This document shows positions 10,660 to 22,817 of a DNA stretch of 64,000 nucleotides, piece by piece. The position numbers and the translations under genes were made by a program. The stretch spans positions 48,427,696 through 48,491,695 of the forward strand of contig OY735207.1 in assembly GCA_963457665.1 (NCBI GenBank). The letters run 5' to 3'. Positions within the stretch are counted from its first letter, which is position 1. Each line of letters begins with the position of its first letter. The notes below the pieces were generated by a model, which had not been told where the DNA came from, searched no databases, and saw only the letters and a program-made list of their open reading frames with translations. The DNA comes from Thysanoteuthis rhombus (Eukaryota > Mollusca > Cephalopoda > Oegopsida > Thysanoteuthidae).

Positions 10660-12210
10660 ATTTTATTCAAAAATGTTTTATTTTTAGCAGATTATGGATA
10701 CTCGCCCTGTATAGTCAGAGATGTTTTCAGGCATTAGCAAAAATGTGTGAAAGAAAATATATTTCCATGAATTCCTTTATTCCTTCCTTACAGTAAAAGA
10801 AGGGAAGGGAGAAAGTGCACGTGTGCGTGCGCGTGTGAGACACAAGAGAGACTCAATCATTTCGATGTGGTTTCGGTATAGAACTGAAAGAAAGAGTCCT
10901 CTTGAGAGGGAGAGAGAGAATCAATGGGGGTTTGTCAAATTTTTCTATAGAAAAAGAGTTAAATCAAATTATAATTAAATGAAATGAAGGCATTTTTTTC
11001 AAGTATGTTTTGATTGTTATTACTATTAACAACGATATTTCTGTATTGAGAGTTGCTATAAACGTCATCATAAATTTAAAAAGAAAAAAATACAGTGTTT
11101 CATTATTCCAAAGTTAAAATTCCTGAAATTTTTCATGAAACCGGATGTACATTCTGAACGGCCATGCCCTTGTATTATCAATTTATACAAAGACAAAAAC
11201 GTTCTCAAAACTGAAACGTTTGGTGGAAAAAATAGATCTTACAAAGGGTTAAAGAGGAAGCGATTTCAAGTCGTTATATCGTTATGAATATCATGAAACG
11301 TAAACGAAATATGAAGTTATAATCTATGAATATTAGAAAAGACCGGGGCTAGATGGTAACAAGGACAGTTTGAATCACTTACAGTGGAGCAAGCAAACAT
11401 CGTAGCCGATTACTGCTAATGCAAGTTCAGGACACAGCTCTTTGTAGATTTTAGAGTTCGGCCCAAACCGAGCACCTAATCTTATTCAAATAGAGAACAA
11501 GGTTATAAGTGTAACTTACAAGATATTTTTTGCCATCGTACTAAGCTCGTGATTATTCTTCTAGTCATGTGGTTTCGCACAATACAAAGTGAACATCTGA
11601 CTTACCCTGTGACCCAACTAGTTGTTTATCTCCCATTTGACCAAAAATTCAGAGCTCTCACTGATGTAAATTCAAAATTACTAATCCTAATCTTGTAGCC
11701 TGGCAGTAAATTTACACTTGGAAGATCGACTTAACACAGTAAGCATCACTTTAGTATGCTGTATACAATCAGGTTTGTAATTTTATTTGTGACCAAACGT
11801 TTCTTATTAAATATATTGTTCTCCTTGGGGACAACATTAAGTTAAAACATAATTCGAGTTATGTATGTAAAGCAAACTGACATTCAAGGTGAGCAGACCA
11901 CGCACAGACCCATGACAATATGAAAAAAAGAAAAAAACCCTTCGCCATCTTTGATGGCTAGAGTTGTTTAACAATGACTGAGGTTATAAGATATCGAACT
12001 TTTATTTCAAGAAAAAACAACTTATGATGGAGATCAGTTGTTAATAGGGTTTGAAGGTCGACTGAAAGTTCTGTTCTGTCAAGTAAACAAAGTGTAGTAA
12101 ATATAATACTGTACTAGACCATACAATTACTCATTTAAAGGTGAGGCAGTATGATATGTAAGTATCGGAATTATCAGTTACACATTCTTCAAACCATCAT
12201 TTACCCCTGC
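10660..12210. other. Unassigned sequence
   Basis: I see short GT/CG-rich and GA-rich patches near 10,815-10,920 but no coding or RNA feature. Confidence 0.4.
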
Positions 12211-12216
12211 TTTACC

Positions 12217-12241
12217 TTGTCTCTTTCTAAGAAAGAGACAA
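12217..12241. repeat. Perfect 12-bp inverted repeat with 1-bp spacer
   Basis: TTGTCTCTTTCT is followed by one A and its exact reverse complement AGAAAGAGACAA. A poly-T run follows at 12,269-12,285. The arms are purine/pyrimidine-biased, so a recombination or hairpin hotspot is possible. I assign no function. Confidence 0.85.
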
Positions 12242-12289
12242 AGTGAAATCTGGGGGAGGTTTCTATCCTTTTTTTTTTTTTTTTTAATT

Positions 12290-14690
12290 GTTGATGTAAC
12301 TTTGTCTTAAACTTCACCTTGCATTACTTGAAGCTGAATCTCAATTTTCAATGCAGTTCTGTAACTAACTCAAAATTTTCAATGAATTTTTCCGATCATT
12401 TAATAATCTTCATTATGTTCTGTCGAAGCTCGAACTTAGTTTTAGAGCCCGTGCAGGAAGGGAAAAATCTTTCCACACATTTCTTACGGGGGAAGCCCTT
12501 CGTTTTTTCTCTTCCCATTTACGCTGGTTATTCTCTATTGTAGACATCGAATCAACGTTCCAGGTTTGGTATACTTTTGCAGTGGGTTAGCAAGCATTAC
12601 GTAGACTTGGCCAAGCTGTTAATGGCTCGGAAATGGCATTGGTGCACCATATTCAAATTCCCGCTCGGGTAGTTTGTGATCACTTTTCATTTACCAATTC
12701 AGTAAATAAGTACGCGTTGAGCAAGGAACTTGTACTAATAACTGTGGAGCTATGTAATTTGTGAGAAAGTTTGTGCTAATTTATTCAATAAATCTTTTAG
12801 CCTACTCGTACAAACTAGTCCGAATGATTAATAGAATATCTGTTTCCTGTATCTTGTAATTCAATACAACCAGTCGTATGATACTTGGAAAGGTAACCTT
12901 GTTTCCCGAGAAAAGCCTTAAAGGACACAACATGGTTCGCCGACGATTTCAAGGGCAAGGGATAATTTGAAAGATATGTATAGTATGTGTTCACTTCACA
13001 GTGTTCTTTTAGGAAAGTCATGGATCCACATACCCTAATTGGCCTGGCCAGAAATTTCTTCCCTAATGTCGTATGTTACTTAGAGAGGAGACCGGCTCCA
13101 TTAAATAAGCTCGTTACCCCGAGAAATGCCATAAAAGATACCGAAATGGGGATGATTTGATTCGAAATGCACGTGAAACATCGATTCAAAAGTAATGTTG
13201 TTATTCAAGTTTAAGTGTAACCTTTTATTAACCACCTTTGAAATTCGTTTTTTTTTTGGGGGGGGGGTCAGAATCAATAATCAAGTCTGTTTGCCTCTGG
13301 TTGTTGGATCAAGTAGTGACAGCATTGAAAAAGTTCAATAATCTGTATCGTTCCAGTGTCTGCACGCCTTAGACAATCGACACTACAAAAACAGATTAAT
13401 ACATTCTTTACCGAACATGTAATTCAAAATATAAACGGATCAACAGGGAAATTTCAAATCAGTTTTTAATCTGAATGGCTTCATTTGCGAGATTAAAAAT
13501 TTCTATAACACATTTTTAAATAAAAAAGGCATGTACTCGCAAAAACTGGCAAGCACATGCATAAATACGATAACACACATATACACTCACATACACACAT
13601 ACGGACAAACGAAACACAGATGCACACAAAAACACCTACACAGACACCACACAAGCAGATAACACACAAGTGCTCTCAGATGCACGCAAACTCATACTGA
13701 GATACAAACAAACAAAACCTAGAAATAAAAGACAGAGAAAGGCAAGTTGAAATAAAAGCTTTTGGCGGCAAAGGTTGTTTTTTTTCTTGCCCCATAGTTC
13801 CATTATATTCTGGCAGCAATTCCGTTATCCATGTTTTGCTTTTGTTTTTTTACGTTGGCAACAAATGGAACCCGTCGGCAAATTCGATTTCATATGCCCG
13901 ATGGCTGTTAGATTATACTTGAGACCTATGAACGCTTCAGGATGAGAACCTGCATCAAATCACAGCAATGTTGTTCCCAATCACAGAAACAGATTCAGAA
14001 TCACCTTTTTTTTTTTTTTTTGTAAGAATTCGACTTATCCTGCTAATTAGAATAGCGAGGTCATTTTTCATAGGTTCATGTCAAAATGAACCGATATGCA
14101 CGAATCAATCAAATAATATGACGTTTAGAATATAGAGTTTTACTCAGTTTGACCGCGTACGGTGCACGTCTAAAAAGGGAAAAACTCTGTATTACAGCAA
14201 TGGAGAGGATCTTTCTACGTTGAAATTCGAAAAAATCGAACTTCTACCTGAGCTCAAATACCGACCATCATTGGCATCTATGAAGAATATAGCGTCCCCT
14301 TATTGATGGTATCACCTTCCACGGTTTCAATTATCCACACTTATCCCCATATATAAATAATCCATAAGTTGTACGCAACAATGGTCTTTCGGAACAAGAA
14401 TAATGATGTTATCAGTTCGGATATGTTGAAGAAACGTTGTGAAGTGCTCGATGTGAGTGAAATGGTTTTCATCTTGATAAAGACTGTACAATCGTACACC
14501 GATGTTGCTATAGATATGAGGTAGGAACGAATTTTCTATCAGTCACATAACTTTATATCGGTATATGTTATTTAAACATCACTCAATGTCGCTATCATCA
14601 TCTGTTTATCAAATATGAAGAACACATTATCATAGGTGTGTACGTATCAGAAAAAGCATATTGTATATCAGTCTGGTAATATCAGAGAGA
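12290..14690. other. Unassigned sequence with a degenerate CA-rich patch
   Basis: A diffuse CACA-rich stretch lies at 13,560-13,720, and poly-T runs occur at 13,247-13,257 and 14,006-14,020. A weak tRNA-like segment lies near 12,590-12,665 (GGTTAGCAAGC; TTCAAATTCCCGC), too degenerate to call. No coding signal. Confidence 0.35.
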
Positions 14691-14769
14691 TCAAGGCGTC
14701 TGCTGGAATCTTTGAATATATTCCGCATGGATAAGGTAGACTAATGTATATATCAGGCCTCGAATATTG

Positions 14770-15245
14770 CAACCATTATCATCATCATCATCATCATGCT
14801 TCATGCGTCCATTGTTGAATCCAGATCTCCCCAAAGATATGCCAGACCTCTTTACCGTCGGTGACACGGAGCCAGTACTTTCTAAACTTGTCAAGTTCGT
14901 CACACCATCTTATTTTTTGCCCGTCACAATTTCTCATATGATCTCTTGGGAACAACCCTGTAAGTCGTGATGTCCAGCAGTTGTCTTGCATTTCTGCAGC
15001 ATCACCAGCCCATTGCCATTTGAGTTTCTCAATGGATACTATGATACCTTTGACTCATATTCTACCTTTACTAACTTGTGCCATGCGGAGATTCCTCCGA
15101 TTGATATTGACTATGGGTCCATCACGTGCACGCTGCAGGGTCCTCAATCTTTTGGTTTGCTTCCATGTTTCTGCCCCATTGGTAACAGGGGACTAAAGGG
15201 ATGTTTTTGTCTTTAAAGGTTTTGCTTGCTCTACCATAAGCTTGT
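14770..15245 (-). pseudogene. RTE-type LINE 3' end, copy R1
   Basis: The minus strand reads through the C-terminal region typical of RTE-like retrotransposon polyproteins. The clearest frame (14,991-14,797) contains CWTSRLTG, PRDHMRN, KIRWCDELDKFRKYWLR and IQQWTHEA, followed by a stop and then an (ATG)n tail (14,773-14,798), as expected for RTE/BovB-type 3' ends. Further upstream, in other frames, about 15,195-14,995 holds decayed AETW.., KRLRTLQRA- and KLKWQWAG-like segments. Frameshifts and stops show it is dead, and nothing upstream of about 15,245 is recognisable, so it is strongly 5'-truncated. Confidence 0.85.
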
Positions 15246-15249
15246 CAAC

Positions 15250-15588
15250 TTATGATTTGCACAATCAGTGTGGTACACGACTAAATTATGTGAAATTCTT
15301 AAATATTGCCATAATATAAGAAACATGTGGAGAGCAAAAAATCCAAAACGTTCATAGCAACTCTTTCGTATGGATTCTTATAAATTGAGCAATGCGTGAA
15401 GAACATTTTTCCCAATACTGTATATGCAGCGATAGTCTGAATTCCTTCCTTTGTATAACCAGTAAATATATTTCATGTTTCTACTGAACAAAGGAAACCA
15501 TACCAAATTGACATCAATACTTGTCTGACTATATCTAGCTTAACGAGAAGACTTGCGAATATCTTTGCTTAATTCAATCGTGCCAATT

Positions 15589-15590
<2 letters not shown>
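15250..15590. other. Unassigned sequence
   Basis: No coding or repeat signal is recognised here. Confidence 0.4.

Positions 15591-15592
<2 letters not shown>

Positions 15593-15641
<49 letters not shown>
15593..15641. repeat. (TA)n microsatellite
   Basis: Uninterrupted TA run of about 48 bp. Confidence 0.95.
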
Positions 15642-15643
<2 letters not shown>

Positions 15644-15764
15644 AGTTTCTTTCAATGTGCCAATTTTTCAAGAGGATTGTAAACGTAGAATATTCTGGAT
15701 AAAGTAAAAGAATAAATATCCTGTGAATATAACAATATTCACATGTAAAGGTGTTTTGTCATTT

Positions 15765-15960
15765 GTATCGATGATATCACGTTTGTAAGCACGCAGTCTG
15801 TGATTCAAACCGACAGAACTGATTCAAAATTCACATGAGTAAACACTCAATAGAAGTGACACAGACAGCGATTAATGTTTGCTGTTATACTTACCGAGTC
15901 CTCGTCGATTAATACACTTTTAGAGATGATCTACGTAATTAATCACTATTTGAAAAATTA
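15765..15960 (+). repeat. Dispersed repeat C, copy 2
   Basis: It shares GCAGTCT, GATT, TTCACATGAGTAAACAC, GAAGTGACA, TGTT(A)TACTTA and GTCCTCGTCGATTAA landmarks with 4980-5100 in the same orientation. Only the left half of the unit is clear. Confidence 0.55.
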
Positions 15961-16166
15961 GATGATGTGTAATATAAAAAAAGCATCCATACACAACACA
16001 TTATGGTAATACCCAGTGTGAAATAACAATTACACGTTTAACATAAGCATTGCAAACAACCTAGAATACCAAAAAAATTTTACCCCTATTACCATTATAA
16101 GGAAGAATCTGTAAAACATAAAAACGCTGAAAATTACATAGATTACTTAGGGGGATGCGAAGCTTT

Positions 16167-16172
<6 letters not shown>

Positions 16173-16220
<48 letters not shown>
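16173..16220. repeat. (TA)n microsatellite
   Basis: TA run of about 48 bp. Confidence 0.95.
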
Positions 16221-16854
<634 letters not shown>

Positions 16855-17035
16855 TCATATATTCAGGTGAGATTGTAGAACGAAAAACCACAAGGCGATC
16901 ATTGATTCAAATGACAAATACCTGTACGATTATATATTGATATTTTTGCATGTTATTCATTCTTTTAATCTATCCAGAAGCTGTGTTTACAATCCTCTCG
17001 AAGAATTGGAAACCGGGAAGAAACCTGAAATCTCT

Positions 17036-17160
17036 TCTTTTTCTTCTTCTCCTTTTTTCTCCCCCTCCTCCTCCTCTTCCTTCTTCTTCTTCTTCTTCTT
17101 CTTCTTCTTCTTCTTCTTCTTCTTCTTCTTCTTCTTCTTCTTCTTCTTCTTCTTCTTCTC
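17036..17160. repeat. (TTC)n trinucleotide repeat
   Basis: A pure CTT/TTC block occupies about 17,080-17,158, flanked by TCC/CTC variants. It is a long polypurine/polypyrimidine tract, a sequence class known to form triplex (H-DNA). The poly-Arg, poly-Phe and poly-Ser open frames across it are artefacts. Confidence 0.95.
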
Positions 17161-17512
17161 CTCATCAATTCACAATGAGGTATTCTGCATCCACAACTGA
17201 GAGATCGGAAGAGATCAATCATCGTTCGTATTTTCTTTTTTATTCATTGAGAATGAGCGCGGTTTAATAATAGATGACACATAACCAGAGATTCTTTTTC
17301 AACGTTCAATCCACGTTGTATGTTTGCATACCAGATCGATAGAGACAAATGCATATTAGATTTCAACTTATACACACCTATCTTTCGTCTTGCAGCGCGA
17401 CCACGCTGCTTTTTATTCCAAATTCTCTGCCTGTGATGAAAAACTTCCGTTTGATGGTCAAACAAAATATGATATAAATAGGTGCGGTAAAACGGTCAAC
17501 GATCGTCTGACC

Positions 17513-17572
17513 TAGTAGTAGTAGTAGTACTAGCAGTAGTAGTACTAGTAGTAGTAGTACTAGTAGTAGTAA
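17513..17572. repeat. (TAG)n repeat with ACTAG interruptions
   Basis: TAG/GTA triplets are broken several times by palindromic ACTAGT or GTACTAG blocks, which suggests expansion of a higher-order TAG-ACTAG unit. Confidence 0.9.
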
Positions 17573-17579
17573 AAAAACA

Positions 17580-18515
17580 CATATTCACCGTATTATTTAG
17601 AGTTGATAGTCATCGCCTTATTTAGCAAATTTGGTGTAGAATCGACGGTGAGAAAAAGGTCTGAGAACAGACAAACTCTCCTTATTTTGAATCGTCCGCC
17701 CGCCTACTTCTCAGTGCACAAAAGGCTTTTGCTCTCCCTGCATAGCTTCGAACGAGGCACACTTGGTCTATTCCTCTAAAGATAGCCGCGATTCGCACCG
17801 ATAATATCATAAAAATGAAAAAAGAACACCGCATGATTGATCATCAATACCGTTAGGGTTTATGAACTGGACTATCTATACACACTGCTTTTGGGGCAAA
17901 ACATCCCACTGCAAAAAAAGTCGCTTTGATTACTGGATATTCCTCAGAAGAGACAGAAACGCTAAAAAGAGATAGCTGTAGTATATACAGAATGGTATCC
18001 GTGTTTATAGATGCAAGATTTTTTCAATGCTTATTGTGTTTACACGGGTAAGGTACACCAATAAGACTGTGGCCTAATGATGGAAAAAGTATTTATCTTG
18101 CACAGCAATAACGATTTTTTAGCATAGTGTTCCTTGCAATTATACTCGATTCATTGCTGAATAATATTAATACAAGTCGAACATTATAGTGAAAATTCCA
18201 AACTAAAACCCAATTGATAATTACATGCAAGGCTACGTCAGTGGCTCGATATTCACAGATACGGCTGATTGTTCCAGGGATGCTTAAAAATATAGAATTG
18301 TAAATTAGGAGATGACAGCGTAAAGCAATGTCTTGGATCAAAAAAACAATAACCAGGAATGATTTATACTATGAGTTATGAACCGTAAAGACTGGCCGAC
18401 AAGAATTTCCTATTTGTGCTGACGAATGTCATTAGAAATGTTAATAAGAAGCAAAGTCTCAAAAGACGGAAATAAACGTCTCCGAACTTCCGACTTGTCG
18501 AAAGACTTTGAAACA
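17580..18515. other. Unassigned sequence
   Basis: I see no coding, RNA or repeat signal. Confidence 0.4.
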
Positions 18516-18521
18516 AATACA

Positions 18522-18996
18522 TTAGATTCGATTACGTACAATACTGTGAGTTCTGGAATTTGAAAAAAAAACACACAATGAAAAATTAGAATAACTGTTT
18601 ATTGCATTGTTGATTTGAAGTGAAGTGTTAACAACAGGATCTACGATTGCACCAAGCAAAAAAATTTTCACACGATCTTGTTCCGTGAGCTCCAGTTGTT
18701 TTACCATACGGACGATTTGAGAAAAGTTTGTTTTTTGATCGGACGGAACCGGAGTCATTTACTGAGCAGACACTAACTCACACTGCCTTCATATCCAATC
18801 ACAGCATAGAAAAATCGAGCAACACATTCCCAGACCATTTGCAATATTGGTTCGCAGGGCAATGGGGATACTCTCTTTTAACTGTGTCCACAAGCATGTT
18901 GGAAGAATGACTCGGATTTTGGTTTCTACCAAGCCTTTTCAAATGGTCAGTTAGGTCACGCAAGTGGAAGAATGTTGGCACATCTGCTCTTTCCAC
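18522..18996 (-). pseudogene. Unidentified protein-coding relic
   Basis: Two minus-strand open frames lie end to end: 18,996-18,799 (65 codons; FFHLRDLTDHLKRLGRN, then YPHCPANQYCKWSGNVLLDF) and 18,758-18,522 (78 codons; MVKQLELTEQDRVKIFLLGA). Their composition looks like real globular protein rather than translated low-complexity DNA, with mixed charged and hydrophobic residues and several Cys, His and Trp. I do not recognise the family. A stop ends the first frame just after SML, and a GTGAGT splice-donor-like hexamer lies in the gap. It could be a transposon-encoded protein, a retrogene fragment or, less likely, exons of a host gene. No typical retrotransposon motif is visible. Confidence 0.3.
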
Positions 18997-19019
18997 GGTT
19001 GAAATTCCAGTTCAAAATC

Positions 19020-20015
19020 TCAATTCAGTAAAAAGATAATCCTAATTTTCATTGTTCTCATTTTTGAGTACACCGAGTATAGCAAACCTATGATCATGTG
19101 AAAAAACAATCAATATAATCTTTCCCTAAAGTCAGATTTGGCTGGTAACGAGGAAATCCATCCGTTTCAATTGTTGCATAACAGTCTTGTGTTTGCATAG
19201 AAGAGGGTAATATTATTCATGGGGAATATTCGAGTAACAAAGAACTGACCAAGATGCTTTTTGGTTTCTTGTAATTTAAAAAAAAAATTTCAAAATCCAT
19301 CAGACAGTGGTGATGCATGTATTTTGAAAGAGACGGAGACAGAGACAGAAAGAGAGGGATTAAAATAATTGCACTCTGTTCCTTTAGTATTTTCAAAAAA
19401 GAAATTTCCAAACTATTCCCCTACACCAGTTCTTGGGCTGATGATAGTGTATGCTCACACAGAGATATTGTCTTGCCAAAGGTTGAAGTTGGATAACCAG
19501 TGACTAAAGAATTCTGCTCCCACTTAGAACAAAATCCTCTTTCTTTTAACATATTTCGTACCGGACTAAAACTTATCAAAATCGCTGAGTTAACGATTCA
19601 TAATTAACCCAACCTAAAAGATCCATTCCCTCTCTTTTACTCAAAATTCTTTTCTTTGTCTCTATGTCTTTCTCACTTCTATCAACTGCTAACTTCTCTT
19701 CTAACATCACCAACCTGGCTACCTGCATGATCTAAATCTTTTGTTTGGACTGTTCACTTATTTGTACCATTCTTCAGAATCATCGCCAATGATCTCATTC
19801 TGCCATATTAATCCTCCCCGAGATTCGAGAGCCACCATGGGATGGAGTGCTGGAAATGAGATCTTGGACTCGCCCAAAGTCGAGCGGCATTCTTTCAAAA
19901 TTATTTTAGATTTTGTGTGATAAATGGGTAAAGTATACCAATAGAATGATTAGTTTTACTGCAAAAAAGTTTAAACTCTATACGGTGGGTATTCCAGATA
20001 AAAATTCACTTGATA
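19020..20015. other. Unassigned sequence
   Basis: A short GA-rich patch lies at 19,328-19,358. Nothing else is recognised. Confidence 0.4.
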
Positions 20016-20019
20016 ATGA

Positions 20020-20312
20020 TCCATCATCATCAGTCTCTCACCGTCCGTCATTGGACATAGACTTTCCCCAGGATTCACCACACTTTTTTATTATAGGCGT
20101 CGCAGAATCACAATTTCTTGGATTTTGTCTAGTTCGTCTTTCTATCTTGTATTTTGTTGTGAGTCGTGATGTCCATCGGTTGCCTGTCATTCTTAAAACA
20201 TGGCCTTGATCTCTTCCTCTTTCATGGGTCTCATGGAAATTCGTTGTCCTAGGTAGATGTAGTGGTCTACTTTTGACAGTTATGTCCTTATTCTCAATGT
20301 GATCGTTGCAAA
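20020..20312 (-). pseudogene. RTE-type LINE copy R2, 3' segment
   Basis: On the minus strand, from 20,312 down, the frame reads NDHIENKDITVKSRPL. A shifted frame then reads LGQRISMRPMKEEEIK, the linker typical of RTE proteins. After an internal deletion it reaches NRWTSRLTT, RRTRQNPRNC and SMSNDGR, and ends near an imperfect ATG tail (about 20,020-20,035). It is frameshifted and dead. Its 5' end abuts the reverse-transcriptase segment of the same family in the opposite orientation (20,315-20,643). Confidence 0.8.
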
Positions 20313-20314
20313 TC

Positions 20315-20643
20315 ACAGCAATCCTTTTCTCAAGCTACATAAAGACTTTGAACCTTTTCAGCTTCGAAAAAGAGTACAACAAGGGGATACCAGCTCACCC
20401 AAACTCACCACAACCTGCCTTGAGATGATCTTCCAAAACCTGGACGGGGAGAATAGAGAAATCAAAATAGACAACGAATATCTAAACAACCTAAGATTTG
20501 TATACGACATCATTCTTTTGCAAAAAACCTACACGACCTCCAACTAATGCTAGATGATCGAAATGAGGAAAACAAAAAAAATTGCCTACACATGAACTTC
20601 AGTAAAATGAAAATCATGCGCAACAATCACATCGAGAATAAGG
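20315..20643 (+). pseudogene. RTE reverse-transcriptase segment, inverted 5' part of copy R2
   Basis: The plus strand reads FQLRKRVQQGDTSSPKL (the RT motif normally RGVRQGDTISPKL), CLEMIFQNLDGENREIKID, YLNNLRFVYDIILL (normally FADDI) and, after a stop, a decayed QLMLDD..NEENKK...HMNFSKMKIMRNNHIENK. This is the RT palm and thumb of an RTE element. The catalytic FADD box is changed to FVYD, so the copy is inactive on that ground alone. The match ends just after HIENK, the same point at which the adjacent minus-strand 3' segment begins. Confidence 0.85.
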
Positions 20644-20679
20644 CAGGGAATCAATTGAGAAAAATACTGATAATACGTT

Positions 20680-22479
20680 GATTTAAGGCTTCTCACTAAA
20701 TTTTGTCTTTATAATAGATACAATTTATCAAAATTCAATGACTTATTCTTTATCTAGACTTTTGGCAAATATCGTTTAAATTGAAAAAAATGATTGATTA
20801 AAAAGAAATATATGGGATAGTCAAAATTCATCAGAACGGTTCATCCTGGAACGTCACTAAAATTAATCACATTCTTGGCATCTGTTTCATGATTCAGCCA
20901 AGCTCAGCTTCCGATAAGTGAATTTGACAGAAAGAGCCAAAAAATGGAGCAGAATGGAAATTGATGATGATTGAGAGCTCTTCACGAACACGTCAAGATC
21001 TGAAATCTTTTATTGATGTCTTCGATCCTGTGAGAAATAACATTAAATCAGTATTAAGAGAAGAATAAACAAGTTTTTTTAGCTATTCGCCCTGGCTTTT
21101 GTATTATATTTGTTAGTTTCCTTTGAGGTATCATAGATGATTACAATGAATCTTCGAAAAGGGGATTTCAATAAAGCTGAACTGGAACAAGATTTTTGGA
21201 ACTATTTATGAAGATCAATGCCATTTTTAATCAATCAGTTGATGCAAAAACGTTCAGAGTCTTTTTTAAACAAAATCCTTAACGAGAAGGAATCAATATA
21301 TATTTGCTACGGGGGAAGATGAAAGTGTACCACCATTGGTCAATTAGTACGTTGCTAACTGTTGTCAAGTAAATTTCCATCCAAAATTTCCGCCGTATCG
21401 CCTTTAATCTTTATATTTCTTTTAATGCTTTCAACTCGGAATCTATCGTCACGATGAAGTAAAAAGTATTTGTAATATTCAATAAATACTTGTTCCATCA
21501 TCAGGCCACGGACGAATTTAATTATCCTGTAAACATATCAACTGATATTATCATTATTCAACCATTAGTCTGTCTCCTTGTTTCCTCTGATATGACACTA
21601 CTTTTTAGTTGAATTGTGAATGCCAAATTTGAAAAACGAGTCCAGTTTTTATTATATGAATTTTTTATTGCATTTTCTGATGATTTTATATTGCTAGAAC
21701 CATAGATCAGATGGGGGCACTGAAGTGATAAAATTGAAGGCACAATGTTGACAGGTATAAAAAAAACATGCAGCATGTGAAAGATCTTTCTTTCCAAGCT
21801 CCATGATAGTTTGCAGTGTTGCCATAGAAAATTTAGAACAGTCGTCAGCATGCAGCAGAATCTTAAGTCGTGTTCTCTGACCAAAATAAAGCACCTTTGT
21901 ACTACAATGCAACTTCCAAGGGGACCAATTACTCACCGTAGCTTTGAGCTGTGACACTTTGCTCAGGTTTCAGTGATTCATAAAAAAAAATAATTCTCTA
22001 TGAATCTAACGAATCATAGAAAAAGACTTTTCCTCCAGTAAATTCCATTTACCTTTAAGATTTGTCTTAATATTAACAAGATTTACTTCGTTTTGGATTT
22101 CTGTATGACCACATTTTTTTTTCTTCCAGAGACTATACTGTCAAGAATGACTTTTTTGTATCGAATGGAAAGTTACAAAATAGTGCCGAAACTTAAACAT
22201 GGAACATGTTATCTGAACTTCTGAATAACTCGTGAGACTTGATACAGCTTTTAACTTTTGGATCAGTTTGCCTACGGATTTAAATCAATATGTTTGTAGC
22301 CCCGTAATTAGTTATCATTTGAAATTTTCATTCCATGATCTGAAGTATTAACTTTATAATGTGATTGACGTACTTCCCCAAATTACAGGCAATTACAAAG
22401 ACTAAGATTATGTTGGAAAAATATTAATAACGTAAAATGTATATTCATCATCATGACATGGTTTCGTTGATTTACGTGA

Positions 22480-22480
<1 letters not shown>
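20680..22480. other. Unassigned AT-rich sequence
   Basis: Open frames of 87-108 codons on the minus strand (21,558-21,957) show no recognisable domain. No RNA or repeat signal is seen. Confidence 0.4.

Positions 22481-22483
<3 letters not shown>

Positions 22484-22551
<68 letters not shown>
22484..22551. repeat. (TA)n microsatellite
   Basis: TA run of about 66 bp, upstream of the ribozyme-bearing repeat. Confidence 0.95.
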
Positions 22552-22553
<2 letters not shown>

Positions 22554-22619
22554 AATGCAAACCAGGAATGCCCTATAAGATGATATAATATGATACAATA
22601 TCAGATGTATGATGGGTTT

Positions 22620-22817
22620 AATCCACGAAGTGCTCGATAAATTCAACATCAAACATAAATTTGATTTAGAGCAGAGCTTGGAATATAATGTAACAAGGAT
22701 TCGCTACATAAACACGTTAATGTTTCTGCCCTATTTGGGCTTCTTCAGGCGAATCCTTCATCTGAAGATTTCCAAAAAAAGCAGAGCATAAATGTGTCGT
22801 GTAGCGAATCTTTAGTC

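Noticed and set aside
16937-17267. Poly-Phe, poly-Ser and poly-Arg open frames
   Set aside because: They are translations of the (TTC)n/(GAA)n repeat and carry no domain outside it.
22760-22815. Second hammerhead on the plus strand (CTGAAGA at about 22,762, GTAGCGAATC at about 22,802)
   Set aside because: GAAA is replaced by GAGC, stem II does not form and stem I has no partner. Probably inverted symmetry of the repeat, not a ribozyme.
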